The notes: a model not told the origin generated them from the sequence alone. DNA of 64,000 bases from Thermoplasmata archaeon (GCA_021802125.1 JAKAAX010000010.1:41503-105502); one strand, 5' to 3'. Positions 48,594-57,662 are shown, counted from the first letter of the stretch. Numbers and translations are program-made.

Positions 48594-49793
48594 TCACCGC
48601 ATCCGGAGGTCCGAGCCGGTCGCGCCTAGGTAGTGTCCGAGCCGGGACACCTCCTGCCGCAGCTGGGACCGCGGCACCGTGGGGGGGCCACGCAGCGGGT
48701 GGACGGTGACGGTCAGCCGGCCGCGGTGCGTCGCATGCTCCCACACCCCGGCGACCTTCCCATCGAGGAGGACCACGGGAGCCACCCACCCTTGGGGGCG
48801 GTAGACCTTCCCATGGTGCTCGGCCGCGAGCAGATGCCTCTTGCTCCGGTGACCCAGCAGGAAGACGTCGAAGTACGGCAGGAGCCTCACGGAGGAGCGG
48901 TCCTCGCCCGTGAGCTCGCGCCCGAGCTCCCGCACGTCCTGGCGAAGGACCCCTGCGACCCGTCCCTCCAACGAGACGGGAGCGATATCGTCCCCCACAC
49001 GTTCCCAGACCTCCCTCGCGTCACGGAGCCTCATCTGCGTCCAACTCGCAAAGTCTTCCGCCGAGGCCGGTCCGTACGCGGAGAGGTACCGACGGAGGAG
49101 GGACTCCTCGGCTTCCTCGACCTTGACGTCGCGCCAGCCCCGGACCCATCGGTCCCCCCGGACGTACGTCGGCTGTCCCGCTCGCTCCTCGCCGTAGCAG
49201 ACCACTCCGAACGCGCCGACCAGATGCAGCAACCAGTGCGCGGGGTAGGTGAAGCCCTGGAACTTGACGCAGGACAGCCGGGCCGTGTTCCCCCACCCTC
49301 CGCCACGTTGCTCGATGATCCGACCACCGGTGGACCGCGCGACCCCGACCGCGAGCTCGTCCCGGGTGGAAGGGACCTCGAGGGTCGAGAGCACGGCCTC
49401 CATCAGGAGGTCCAGCTGGGAGGCGGACACGCCGCGGTTCTTCAGCCAGAGCACATCCCGCTCCGCGCGCTTGGCGGTTCCCCGAGCGAAGGTCGCGAGG
49501 TCGCTGGCCGGCAGCAGGTGGAGCGTCCGCCGCATGCACCAGGCGCGGACGAGGCGGCGGCTCGACCCCAGCGCCTTGTCCACGTCGTCCGGCCGTACCC
49601 CCTCGATCCTGGCCCAGAGGGAGAGGCCCGCCGCCGAGAGGACCTGAGCCTGCACCCCGCCCACCTGGCCCGTGATGGCCAGAAGCTGCGCGTGGGGAGC
49701 CCTGGCGAGGAGGCGGTGCCGTCGGACCCGGAAGGCCATCACCGCGGCGGGCGAGATCTCGGGAGCGGGGGCAGGGGCCCGACGCCTGGCCAT
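48594..49793 (-). CDS. Winged-helix protein of the YcaQ/AlkX DNA-glycosylase-like family
   Basis: 399 residues. VRRHRLLARAPHAQLLAITGQVGGVQAQVLSAAGLSLWARI and RAWCMRRTLHLLPASDL belong to the PF06224 winged-helix (DUF1006) family, whose known members (YcaQ, AlkX, HMCES-independent glycosylases) unhook interstrand crosslinks; the C-terminal part (YFDVFLLGHRSKRHLL, VLLDGKVAGVWEH) matches as well. ATG 49793 is 27 bp from a TATA-like element that is shared with msrA on the other strand. DNA repair is a reasonable but unproven role. Confidence 0.78.
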   Translation of the reverse strand: MARRRAPAPAPEISPAAVMAFRVRRHRLLARAPHAQLLAITGQVGGVQAQVLSAAGLSLWARIEGVRPDDVDKALGSSRRLVRAWCMRRTLHLLPASDLATFARGTAKRAERDVLWLKNRGVSASQLDLLMEAVLSTLEVPSTRDELAVGVARSTGGRIIEQRGGGWGNTARLSCVKFQGFTYPAHWLLHLVGAFGVVCYGEERAGQPTYVRGDRWVRGWRDVKVEEAEESLLRRYLSAYGPASAEDFASWTQMRLRDAREVWERVGDDIAPVSLEGRVAGVLRQDVRELGRELTGEDRSSVRLLPYFDVFLLGHRSKRHLLAAEHHGKVYRPQGWVAPVVLLDGKVAGVWEHATHRGRLTVTVHPLRGPPTVPRSQLRQEVSRLGHYLGATGSDLRMR

Positions 49794-49815
49794 CGAAGAA
49801 CGAGGGCCGACGAGC

Positions 49816-49824
49816 CTTGTATAG
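49816..49824. promoter_or_regulatory. Shared bidirectional TATA element between wHTH glycosylase-like gene and msrA
   Basis: CTTGTATAG (plus) reads as CTATACAAG (minus). It lies 26 bp from the msrA ATG at 49846 on one side and 27 bp from the ATG at 49793 on the other, so a single A+T box may start both leaderless transcripts. Confidence 0.5.
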
Positions 49825-49845
49825 CCGTGCCCGCGTGGACCCCTC

Positions 49846-50448
49846 ATGCCGAGCGCGCCATCTGTTCACGCGACACCCACCCCCCATCCGCCCGGGCGGC
49901 TCCTCGAGACCGCGACGCTCGGCGGCGGCTGCTTCTGGTGCACGGAGGAGGTCCTCTCCGAGCTCCAGGGGGTCGAGAGCGTGATGCCGGGCTACTCCGG
50001 GGGCACGGTCCCGAACCCCAGCTACGAGGACGTGTGCGAGGGCGACACCGGGCACGCCGAGGTGGTCCAGGTGGTCTTCGACCCCCGCGTGCTCTCCTTC
50101 GATGACCTCCTGCGGATCTTCTTCTCGGTGCATGACCCGACCACCCCGAACCGGCAGGGGAACGACACGGGCACGCAGTACCGCTCGATCATCCTCTACC
50201 ACTCCCCCGAGCAGAAGGCGTCCGCCGAGAAGGTGATGCGGGAGGTGGAGAAGGAGCAGCTCTGGGACGACCCGCTCGTCACCCAGCTCGAGCCGTTCCT
50301 CGCCTTCTTCCCGGCGGAGGAGTACCATCGGAACTACTACAAGCGCAACCCCGGCCAGGGGTACTGCCGCGCTATCATCGCCCCGAAGGTGGCCAAGTTC
50401 CGGAAGCACCACTTCCAGCGGCTGAAGCGCGAGATCACGAACCCATGA
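49846..50448 (+). CDS. msrA: Peptide methionine sulfoxide reductase A
   Basis: 200 residues. It reduces S-methionine sulfoxide in proteins. The catalytic GGGCFWCTEEV is near residue 30, followed by GYSGGTVPNPSYEDVCEGDTGHAEVVQV and DPTTPNRQGNDTGTQYRS, all typical of MsrA. The resolving Cys would be in NPGQGYCRAII. The start is supported by the shared TATA element. It is not fused to MsrB. Confidence 0.93.
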   Translation: MPSAPSVHATPTPHPPGRLLETATLGGGCFWCTEEVLSELQGVESVMPGYSGGTVPNPSYEDVCEGDTGHAEVVQVVFDPRVLSFDDLLRIFFSVHDPTTPNRQGNDTGTQYRSIILYHSPEQKASAEKVMREVEKEQLWDDPLVTQLEPFLAFFPAEEYHRNYYKRNPGQGYCRAIIAPKVAKFRKHHFQRLKREITNP

Positions 50449-50503
50449 ACCCGTCCGAGGGCGAGGGCCTGGGCGACCGTCCGTGCGCTCCGAGAGGGAG
50501 CCC

Positions 50504-50938
50504 ATGGTGCTCGTAGAGGACGAGAGCGGGACCTTCGAGGCCCCGCTCCCGGTCGTCTGGAAGTTCCTCCAGAGCCCGGAGGAGCACGGGCGGGTGCATC
50601 GGCAAAGGAAGGGCTCGCTCCGGCTCCTCTCCGAGAACCAGGTCCTGGCCGCGTGGGAGCAGGAGGTGGAGGGGGCCGCGGTGAAGGTCTCCAACCGGAT
50701 CACCCTCCTGCCTCCCCTGGGGTTCGCCGTCGAGGTGCTCGAGGGGCCGTTCGCCGGGTCGAAGTTCTTCAACTACTACCTGCCGCGAGGGGAGAGGACC
50801 GAGGTCCTGGTCGTGGGCGATTTTGTCTCGAAGTCCCTGCCGGAGGGGGAGGTCCCCGCGGCCGTTCACCGGTACCTGGCGGAGGTCTTCCGCGAGGACG
50901 AAGAGGCCCTCCGTCGCAAGGCTGGCGTCGGCCGCTAG
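50504..50938 (+). CDS. SRPBCC-family protein
   Basis: 144 residues from ATG 50504 (GTG 50483 also in frame); GAGGGAG seven bases upstream can serve as ribosome binding site. The beta-grasp with long C-terminal helix of SRPBCC/START-like proteins is suggested by FEAPLPVVWKFLQSPEEHGRVHR at the N terminus and VPAAVHRYLAEVFREDEEALRR at the end. The family binds hydrophobic ligands. It follows msrA in the same direction at 55 bp. Specific role unknown. Confidence 0.68.
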   Translation: MVLVEDESGTFEAPLPVVWKFLQSPEEHGRVHRQRKGSLRLLSENQVLAAWEQEVEGAAVKVSNRITLLPPLGFAVEVLEGPFAGSKFFNYYLPRGERTEVLVVGDFVSKSLPEGEVPAAVHRYLAEVFREDEEALRRKAGVGR

Positions 50939-51068
50939 GGACCACCGCCCGGTAGGGAGGGCGTGGCGTGGGCGGTTCCCGATACGCCCCACCTTCCCGT
51001 CGCTCCTCCGCGGAGAAGCTACTCTTCAAGAGGGGTCCGCGAGGTACGAGGAGCTCCACGAGGGGATC

Positions 51069-51935
51069 ATGCCCGAACTCCTGAGAAGCGTCCAGCACAT
51101 CCTCAAGGCCGAGGACACCCTCGAGGGGGCGGGGGTGCGCCTCAAGCGCGCCTTCGGCAACGGGGAGGTCCCCCTCTTCGACCCGTTCCTCCTGCTCGAC
51201 AACTTCGGCTCCGCCAACCCCCGCGACTACGTCGCGGGCTTCCCCTGGCACCCGCACCGTGGCATCGAGACCGTCACCTACATGCTCGAGGGCCAGGTCG
51301 ACCACGAGGACTCGCTCGGGAACAAGGGACGCATCGACAGCGGCGACGTGCAGTGGATGACCTCGGGCAGCGGGATCCTCCACCAGGAGATGCCCCAGCG
51401 CAAGGAAGGCGAGTTCCAGGGGTTCCAGCTCTGGGTCAACATCCCTTCGAAGCTCAAGATGGCCGACCCCGCCTACCGCGGACTTTCCGGGCAGGACATC
51501 CCGTCCATTCGGAACGATTCGGGCACGGTCAAGGTCATCGCCGGCACGCACCAGGGCGTCCAAGGCCCGGTCAAAGGGATACCGGTCGACCCGACGTACC
51601 TCGACGTCGCGCTGCGCCCGGACGCCGCCTTCGAGCTGCCGGTCAAGAAGGGGCACACCGTCTTCTCCTACGTGGTGGACGGCGGGGCCAAGTTCGAAGG
51701 GCGTGACGTGCTGGTGCCCGCGAAGCGGGTGGTGCTCCTGGGCGACGGCGACACGGTCCGCCTCCGGGCGGGCGCGGAGGGAGCGCGCCTCCTGCTGGTT
51801 TCCGGACGCCCTCTTCACGAACCTGTCGCCTGGTACGGTCCGATCGTGATGAACACCCAAGAGCAGCTGAGCCAGGCGATGTCGGAGCTCCGCCACGGGA
51901 CGTTCATCAAAGCCCGCGAGATCCGAGAGGGCTGA
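51069..51935 (+). CDS. Pirin-family protein
   Basis: 288 residues of the bicupin pirin family: FDPFLLLDNFG, then the metal-binding motif FPWHPHRGIETVTYMLEGQVDHEDSLG with two His and a later Glu/His (SGSGILHQEM), and the C-terminal cupin with VYSGRP-like LLLVSGRPLHEPVAWYGPIVMN. Pirins bind Fe or Ni; some are quercetinases and others are redox or gene regulators. ATG 51069 follows GAGGGGAT; the in-frame extension upstream covers the previous gene and is not coding. Confidence 0.85.
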   Translation: MPELLRSVQHILKAEDTLEGAGVRLKRAFGNGEVPLFDPFLLLDNFGSANPRDYVAGFPWHPHRGIETVTYMLEGQVDHEDSLGNKGRIDSGDVQWMTSGSGILHQEMPQRKEGEFQGFQLWVNIPSKLKMADPAYRGLSGQDIPSIRNDSGTVKVIAGTHQGVQGPVKGIPVDPTYLDVALRPDAAFELPVKKGHTVFSYVVDGGAKFEGRDVLVPAKRVVLLGDGDTVRLRAGAEGARLLLVSGRPLHEPVAWYGPIVMNTQEQLSQAMSELRHGTFIKAREIREG

Positions 51936-52023
51936 GCGTCCTCCGCCGAACACTGCAAGGCGACCAGGCCCGGTGTACGGGCCATCGTCCCCGGGAGGAT
52001 GGCCTCGTCTCAAAGAAGAGAGC

Positions 52024-52470
52024 TCAAGATCCGCGCTCCACGCCGCGTTCGGTCTCCTCCTCCTCCGACGAGGACGACCCGAGCTTCGATCCCTGCGGGA
52101 GCGGGAGAAGGCCCATCGGAAGCGAGCGAGAGCTCACGGTCATCCCGGGGGACGACGTGGACACCGCCTCCTCACCTACCCCGGACATCGCCGTGAGAGG
52201 GGCGGCGACGCTGCGCGGGTCCGGCTCGGACCGAGGGGCGGGAGAGGGTTGTTCACCGGCGGCGCAACGAAAGTACCGTGCGGGTGCACCATCGAAACCT
52301 ACGGCGTGGAGCTGTTCGGTGACCGGGTCGTACCAGACGCACATCTCCATCTCGAGACCCTCCTCCGCGAGGAGGTCCTGCACCGTATCGGCGACACGGT
52401 CGACCCAGGAATCGTCCGAGGGGTCTCGCGCGGCGTTCCTGCGGGCACGGTCCCGGCGATCGGGCGCCAT
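52024..52470 (-). CDS. Hypothetical protein with acidic Ser-rich C terminus
   Basis: 148 residues. An ordered N-terminal part (about 15-70: DDSWVDRVADTVQDLLAEEGLEMEMCVWYDPVTEQLHAVGFD) precedes a low-complexity Ser/Pro/Glu region (SSSSEEEETERG). No family recognised. Its ATG lies 2 bp after the stop of the small gene upstream on the same strand, which suggests co-transcription. Confidence 0.5.
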   Translation of the reverse strand: MAPDRRDRARRNAARDPSDDSWVDRVADTVQDLLAEEGLEMEMCVWYDPVTEQLHAVGFDGAPARYFRCAAGEQPSPAPRSEPDPRSVAAPLTAMSGVGEEAVSTSSPGMTVSSRSLPMGLLPLPQGSKLGSSSSEEEETERGVERGS

Positions 52471-52472
52471 GC

Positions 52473-52742
52473 TCAGTTCCTCGCGGGGCCCGGGAGGGTC
52501 GACGTGGGGGTGGCCGAGCAGGAGTTCGGGGAGCGCGGTCCGATCGAGACCACAAATGTCACCGCGTCGGCGCGGACGCGCCGTTCGTGAACCTCACCCA
52601 CGGTGAGCCGGGAGGATGGTGCGTGCAGCGCCGCGTCGACCCGTCCGTTCTCCCCGGCGAGGGCACGGGTCGTATCCGTCGGAGGTCGAGTTCGTCGGCG
52701 TGGGTGAGCGGACGCAGAGGGGAAGGCCCGTCGGTGCGACAT
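52473..52742 (-). CDS. Small hypothetical protein upstream of the acidic-tail protein
   Basis: 89 residues starting MSHRRAFPSASAHPRRRT, basic at the N terminus, with TVGEVHERRVRADAVTFVVSIG in the middle. A TATA-like GATTATCC at about 52767-52774 lies 27 bp upstream of the ATG, and the stop is 2 bp before the next gene, which supports coding despite the low-complexity composition. No function. Confidence 0.45.
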   Translation of the reverse strand: MSHRRAFPSASAHPRRRTRPPTDTTRALAGENGRVDAALHAPSSRLTVGEVHERRVRADAVTFVVSIGPRSPNSCSATPTSTLPGPARN

Positions 52743-52836
52743 GGCCCGGGCGGTGACCTCCTCGGGGATAATCGATGACGGCGCTCGCGGATTGCGCACG
52801 GTGCTCCCGCTTCTCCACCTCCAGGGACGGCTGCCC

Positions 52837-55269
52837 TCAGGGGGCCTTCTCGCTCTCTCCGACAGGAACGGAGGCGGGGGTGGGGGCGGTGGGGGAGGCG
52901 AGGGTGGGGGCGGTGGGGGAGGCGGGGGCAGAGGCGGGGGCAGAGGCGGAGGCAGGGACGGGCTCCGCGTCGAGGAGGCGCCGTTGCCCCGGTCGCTCGA
53001 GCGACCGGTACTCGTGCCTCGGCCTCGGGCGGGCCTCCTTCCCCGCCGTCCTCCAGCCCCACAGCTCCAGGATGCGGTCCACGTCGTAGCCGAAAGGCAG
53101 GAAGAGCGTCTCGAAGCTGCGGGCGAGGAGCTCGACGTAGGCGCCCACGTCGTACCGCTCGTCACCGGCGAGGAGCTCGACCGGGACCGCGCGCTCGCGG
53201 TAGTCGCGGGAACGCTGGTCGCGGATGAGGTAGGAGACGTCCTCTCCCGGCTCCCGGGCGATCCCCTCCTGCTTCAGGCGGCGCAGCGCCGCAACGCCGT
53301 CCGAGTAGACCCGGTACTCCTCCAGCCGCTGCGAGATCCGGTGGGTGAGCAGGAGCTCCTCCCGGGGGACCTCCCCGCCGGCCAGGCGCTCGACGTGCCG
53401 ACGCCCGACCTCGAGCGCCCCCACGATCCGGGCGCGGAACCCCTCCGCGTCCCCGGCCTCCCCCAGGTGGTCCAGCGCCTCCTCCTGGACCTTCTGGACG
53501 AACGCCGGGGCGTCCCCCCGTCGCGTCTCGATCCCCCGGACCTTGAACTCCCCGTGCTCGTACCTCCCGTAGTAGCGCTGCGCGACGCCGAACCCGTTCT
53601 CCCGGTTCGGGAGGAAGACGATCCACCGGTACCGTCCCTCGTAGCCGAGCGGGAGACCGGTCCGCTCGGTGACCCGGCGGGAGAACGCCTCCGGGTCCCC
53701 GCCCTCCGGAGGACGGAGCCAGAGGGAATCGACGATGCCGTGGACCACCCCCCATCCGCCCTCCCGCGCGGTGCGGGTCAGCTCCACGAGGACCTCCCGG
53801 GCGTAGGCGTTGATCGCCTCGTGGCACTCGATCCGTCCGAACCGGGCGTTGCGGTACCCCTGGTACCCGAAGCTGGTCACGAGGACCCACTTCCACGCCT
53901 TCCCGAGCGCGTCGTAGCGCTCCCGCTCGGGCCCCTGGCTTGCCTTCTTCCTCCGCTTGTAGTGGAGACGTCGCTCGACCAGGGGACGGATCGTCCGCGG
54001 GACCACGCCCTCGCGCAGCGTGCAGGAGCGGTACCCCAGCCCCGGGGCGACGTGGGGAGAGTCGGGGCAGCAGGGGCAGTCCAGCGTCTCGATCGACAGG
54101 TTGTGCTGGACCATGATCGAGGGGAAGAGGGAGGCGAAGTCGAACTCGTCCACCTTCGCGTGCAATCCCACGGGAGGGGTGAGGATGAGCCCGCCCCGGT
54201 CGGCGGCGACGAGCTGGGCGGCCGTCTTCTCCTGCTCGGGGAGGTTCTTCTTCCACGGGATGTGGACGCCCAGGGAGAGCGCCACCGCGAGCTCCATGGC
54301 GCTGAAGGCGGTCCCGGGGGACTGGCGGACGACGGTCTGCAGCCCGAGCCGGGAGAGGCGCGAGGTGTCGACGAACCCCAGGAGCCCCACGTCCTCGACG
54401 AACCGCTCGTTGACGTCCAGGTGGAAGCGGCCGGAGAGGAAGTGCATCGGGGCGCGGTGCAGCACCCGCCCGTAGCTCTCGAAGGTCTGCCCCCGCTGGT
54501 GGAGGCGGAAGCGGCTGGGCTCACGCCCGAGGAAGAAGCGCCCCTCGTCCCAGCCGTGGGCCGCGGCCCGCCGGTAGAGGTGCGGGAGGTGGAAGGCGTC
54601 CCCTCCGTGGGTCCAGACGATGTCCGGGTCCTGCCGGCGGAGCTCCGCGAGCATCTCGAGGAGGGTCGCCTCCTCCCCCTCCTCCTCCAAGACCCGGTCC
54701 CCCACCCGCACGCGCAGGACCGGGTCCTCCTCGCGCGCGGGGCGGCCGGGAGCGGCCCCGGTCACCTCGACGTGGAGGCGGGAGCCCTTCAACGGGGGTG
54801 GGTCGTACTCCAGGACCTCGGGAGGCTCCTTCGCGAGGACCTCCGTCCCGCTCCAGAGGACGGGGGCGAAGGGGTAGAGCCCCCGGTCCAGGTAGAAGAG
54901 CTGGGGAGCGGAGAGGTCCACGTCGAAGAGCTGGAAGGTGGTGAACCCGCCCCGGGCATCGACCTCCGAGGCGAGGGACCTGCGCGCCCCGTGCGGGGCG
55001 GGGGCGATCGCCAGGACCCGGTGCGTCCGGTCCGCCGGTTCGAAGAGGCTCGTGCGGATGTCGGCCCACCCCATCGCGGCGATGGACCCCTGCTCGTCCC
55101 CGAGGGCACGGGCGAGGTCCTCGAGCCGGTCGGAGGGGCCGGCGACGTAGAAGGGCGGGGCCCAGGGCACCTCCTTGCGGTGGACGGGGCCGTTCCGCTC
55201 CCTCAGCCACAGGACGACGGCGTCCCCGGCCAGGGAGGAGTGGACGTCCAGGAGCCAACCCTCGGGCAT
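52837..55269 (-). CDS. Divergent family B DNA polymerase, exonuclease site disrupted
   Basis: 810 residues. Polymerase motif A is FDFASLFPSIM (about residue 375), motif B KAWKWVLVTSFGYQG (about 460) and motif C HGIVDSLWL (about 510), where YGDTDS is usual: the second Asp is kept but the first is Ile. Exonuclease motif I reads LHVEVTG instead of DIE, and motif II has FHLPHL where FDxPYL is usual, so proofreading is probably lost. The C terminus is an Ala/Pro/Ser-rich tail. This resembles the archaeal PolB2/Dpo2 group (lesion tolerance), although motif C differs. It is probably transcribed after the RecA-like and small helical genes upstream. Confidence 0.82.
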   Translation of the reverse strand: MPEGWLLDVHSSLAGDAVVLWLRERNGPVHRKEVPWAPPFYVAGPSDRLEDLARALGDEQGSIAAMGWADIRTSLFEPADRTHRVLAIAPAPHGARRSLASEVDARGGFTTFQLFDVDLSAPQLFYLDRGLYPFAPVLWSGTEVLAKEPPEVLEYDPPPLKGSRLHVEVTGAAPGRPAREEDPVLRVRVGDRVLEEEGEEATLLEMLAELRRQDPDIVWTHGGDAFHLPHLYRRAAAHGWDEGRFFLGREPSRFRLHQRGQTFESYGRVLHRAPMHFLSGRFHLDVNERFVEDVGLLGFVDTSRLSRLGLQTVVRQSPGTAFSAMELAVALSLGVHIPWKKNLPEQEKTAAQLVAADRGGLILTPPVGLHAKVDEFDFASLFPSIMVQHNLSIETLDCPCCPDSPHVAPGLGYRSCTLREGVVPRTIRPLVERRLHYKRRKKASQGPERERYDALGKAWKWVLVTSFGYQGYRNARFGRIECHEAINAYAREVLVELTRTAREGGWGVVHGIVDSLWLRPPEGGDPEAFSRRVTERTGLPLGYEGRYRWIVFLPNRENGFGVAQRYYGRYEHGEFKVRGIETRRGDAPAFVQKVQEEALDHLGEAGDAEGFRARIVGALEVGRRHVERLAGGEVPREELLLTHRISQRLEEYRVYSDGVAALRRLKQEGIAREPGEDVSYLIRDQRSRDYRERAVPVELLAGDERYDVGAYVELLARSFETLFLPFGYDVDRILELWGWRTAGKEARPRPRHEYRSLERPGQRRLLDAEPVPASASAPASAPASPTAPTLASPTAPTPASVPVGESEKAP

Positions 55270-55367
55270 CGTTCACCGCCGGCGCCCCGGGCCGGGTCTT
55301 CTCTCCCCCATCCCGAGGTCCGCCGACACGCGCCTTCGCTCGGCGCACGTCCCTCCGGGCCCCACGT

Positions 55368-55655
55368 TCACAGCGCCCGGGCGGCGAGCTCGGCGGGCAC
55401 CGAGCTGGTGCCCTTCCCTCTCTCCCGCTGGCGCAGCTGCCGTTCCAGGTCGAGGAGCATCGATAGGAAGACGCGCTCGGTCAGGTCCCCGCTCGAGAGC
55501 ATCGTTCCCGGCGCCACGTACCGGCGCGCCCCTTGCAGGAGCTCCTGGAAATCCTCCCGGTCCTCGGGATCGATCAGGGCCCGTCCGAACTCCCGGTCCC
55601 ACCGGGCCAGCCGCGCCTCTAGAGCGTCGCGGTACGTCGGGACCGTCCGTCCCAT
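55368..55655 (-). CDS. Small helical protein between RecA-like and PolB genes
   Basis: 95 residues, predicted all-helical (RDALEARLARWDREFGRALI; ERVFLSMLLDLERQLRQRERG). No known motif. It lies 98 bp before the polymerase gene and 124 bp after the RecA-like gene on the same strand. In Sulfolobus, PolB2 genes are also reported beside small helical and RecA-like genes (remembered), so it may be a subunit or adaptor of the polymerase. Confidence 0.55.
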   Translation of the reverse strand: MGRTVPTYRDALEARLARWDREFGRALIDPEDREDFQELLQGARRYVAPGTMLSSGDLTERVFLSMLLDLERQLRQRERGKGTSSVPAELAARAL

Positions 55656-55779
55656 TGGACCTCACCTCCCGGGCTCGTGGGTCGCCGGTCCGGTCTCCCG
55701 CGTGCGCTGCGACCACGGCTGCGATCGCGACTGCGGTTGCGGCCGTCGAGGAGCGGGGCCCCGGTCGTGCCCCCGAAGA

Positions 55780-56676
55780 TCACGGGAAGAGGGCCGGCCA
55801 CGGGGTCACCTCCGACGGGCGCTCGAACCGGTCGCTCGAGGCCGCGGCCGGCACGTCGGCGTCGAACTCCTCCAGGTGCCGCTGGTGCGGCGGGAGGGCG
55901 AGCAGCGTCAGCGATTCCGCCCGCTCCTGGGCCGTGAGGCGGACGACCCCGTCGGGGCCGTGCAGGAGGCGGAGCGTCTCGTGGACCGGGGGACCGAGCC
56001 GGGCGAGGCCGGGGAAGACGAGCCGTCCCCCGGTCCGCTCCTGGGTGACCAGGAGAGGACGGCGGAGCGAGCGGGCGACCCGGCCCAGGACCTCGGCCAT
56101 GTGCATCTGGAGCGCGACGGACTCGTCCGGCGGGACCTCGGCGTCCTGGCAGAGGAGCGTGGGATCGCTCACCACGAGGAGGCTCGGGAGCACGGTCCGG
56201 GAGAGGAGCACGTCGCTCCAGGTCTCGACGAGCGACACCATCTGATGGGCGGTGAAGGCCCGGGCGAGGCGGACCCGGCCCAGGACCTCCTCGGGGTCGA
56301 CGCCCCAGCGACGGGCGAGGGCCCCCACGGAGTAGGGGGAGAAGCGGTTCGATCCCTCCCGCAGGGAGACCTCCCCACCGTGGGAAGCGACCGTGGCCAG
56401 GAGGAACGGCAGGAATCCGGAGACCAGGGTGGGAGGGCCCACCAGGGCCGTCACCTTCCCCGGGGCGAAGGCGCGCTCGAGCCACGGGAAGAGGGCCGGA
56501 GCGGAGGGGAAGAGGCGCTGACGGTCGCGTTCACGCGCCAGGAGCTCGGAGGCCGGACGCAGCTCCGGACGCGGGAACAGGAAGGAGCCGGGCAGCGGCG
56601 GGGAGAGGGACCCTGCCGCGGCCCCGAGGAGGGCGGGTGGAACAATTCCTTCGGAGGGGTCGGAGGTCGCGCCCAT
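55780..56676 (-). CDS. RecA-superfamily protein with degenerate P-loop
   Basis: 298 residues from ATG 56676 (ATG 56715 in frame). The fold resembles the RecA/RadA core: ALVGPPTLVSGFLPFLLATVA (about residue 78) stands at the Walker A position but lacks GKT, and LPSLLVVSDPTLL fits the Walker B strand. RVRLARAFTAHQMVSLVE matches the RadA-paralogue segment RVxxARAFNxxH. ATP binding is likely weakened or lost, as in some ImuA- and RadC-type paralogues. It heads the gene set with the small helical protein and the divergent PolB. Confidence 0.68.
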   Translation of the reverse strand: MGATSDPSEGIVPPALLGAAAGSLSPPLPGSFLFPRPELRPASELLARERDRQRLFPSAPALFPWLERAFAPGKVTALVGPPTLVSGFLPFLLATVASHGGEVSLREGSNRFSPYSVGALARRWGVDPEEVLGRVRLARAFTAHQMVSLVETWSDVLLSRTVLPSLLVVSDPTLLCQDAEVPPDESVALQMHMAEVLGRVARSLRRPLLVTQERTGGRLVFPGLARLGPPVHETLRLLHGPDGVVRLTAQERAESLTLLALPPHQRHLEEFDADVPAAASSDRFERPSEVTPWPALFP

Positions 56677-56849
56677 GTTCGGTATACCTCGAGGTTCCTC
56701 GCCTGCGGCGAGCACTCGTACGAGGCGGAAGGGCCATCATGAACCCCCGGGAGGAGGTCGTGAAACCGGCCTCTCGAGAGGAGCGCCGGTGTGCCGGTCG
56801 AGGGGCGCGACCATGATATACGCGGGGCCCCGGTCACGATGGTCGCCCG

Positions 56850-57662
56850 ATGCCGAGGAGGAGCGGGGTCGTGGGCCGGGGTGGACCCGGCACGCTCCCC
56901 ATCGCACCGCAGGTCCTGCGGGGACCGACGGGCCCGGCGCTCGCGAGAGGGAGCGCGGAACCTCCCTTCCCCGGAGGGGGCGAAGGGCGGACCGTCGACG
57001 AGCGGTACGACTTCCACTCGCACACGTTCCTGACCGACGGGGAGACCGCCGCCACGGACATGTGGCACCAGGCGGTCCGCCTCGGCCACCGGGCGCTCGC
57101 CATCACGGACCACCTCTACACCGAGGACCCGCGCCCGATGATGGAGCGGCTCCTCCAGGAGCAGAAGGCCTTCGAGGTGGAGGGGTTCCACACGCTCGTG
57201 GGCGTCGAGGTCTCCATGGCCCCTCCCGCGCGGATCGCGGAGATCGCCCGCGCCGCGAGGAAGGCCGGGGCCCAGATCGTCATCGTCCACGGAGAGACCC
57301 CGGTCGAGCCGGTCCCCCCGGGAACGAACCGGGCCGCGATCTCCTCCAACGAGGTCGACCTCCTCGCGCACCCGGGGCTCCTTACGGAGGAGGAGGCGAG
57401 GCTGGCGAAGGCCCACGACGTGGTCCTGGAGCTCTCCTCCCGACGCGGCCACAGCCTGGGGAACGGGGGCGTGGCGAAGCTCGCGCTCCAGCTCGGGGCG
57501 GAGCTCGTCGTGGACTCGGACGCGCACTCGCCGGACCATCTCCTCCGGCAGGAGTTCGCCCGCAAGGTGGCCCTCGGAGCGGGCGTGCCGCTCGCCCACG
57601 TCCAGCGGGTGCTCACCGAGACGCCTCAGAGGTTGCTCCAGCGCTGCGCGCGGGGACGGTAG
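56850..57662 (+). CDS. PHP-domain phosphoesterase (histidinol-phosphatase-like)
   Basis: 270 residues. The PHP motif I is RYDFHSHTFLTDG (His-x-His, about residue 53), followed by ALAITDHLY, IVHGETPVEP, LAHPGLLT and VVDSDAHSPD, the conserved metal ligands of the PHP family. Archaeal PHP proteins annotated as histidinol phosphatases are usually shorter; here about 50 N-terminal residues are low complexity. A TATA-like GATATACG at about 56815-56822 lies 30 bp upstream of the ATG. The substrate is unproven. Confidence 0.8.
   Translation: MPRRSGVVGRGGPGTLPIAPQVLRGPTGPALARGSAEPPFPGGGEGRTVDERYDFHSHTFLTDGETAATDMWHQAVRLGHRALAITDHLYTEDPRPMMERLLQEQKAFEVEGFHTLVGVEVSMAPPARIAEIARAARKAGAQIVIVHGETPVEPVPPGTNRAAISSNEVDLLAHPGLLTEEEARLAKAHDVVLELSSRRGHSLGNGGVAKLALQLGAELVVDSDAHSPDHLLRQEFARKVALGAGVPLAHVQRVLTETPQRLLQRCARGR

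Noticed and set aside
52741..56742. Plus-strand frame of about 1330 codons
   Set aside because: Antisense to the polymerase, small helical and RecA-like genes; composition is a shadow.
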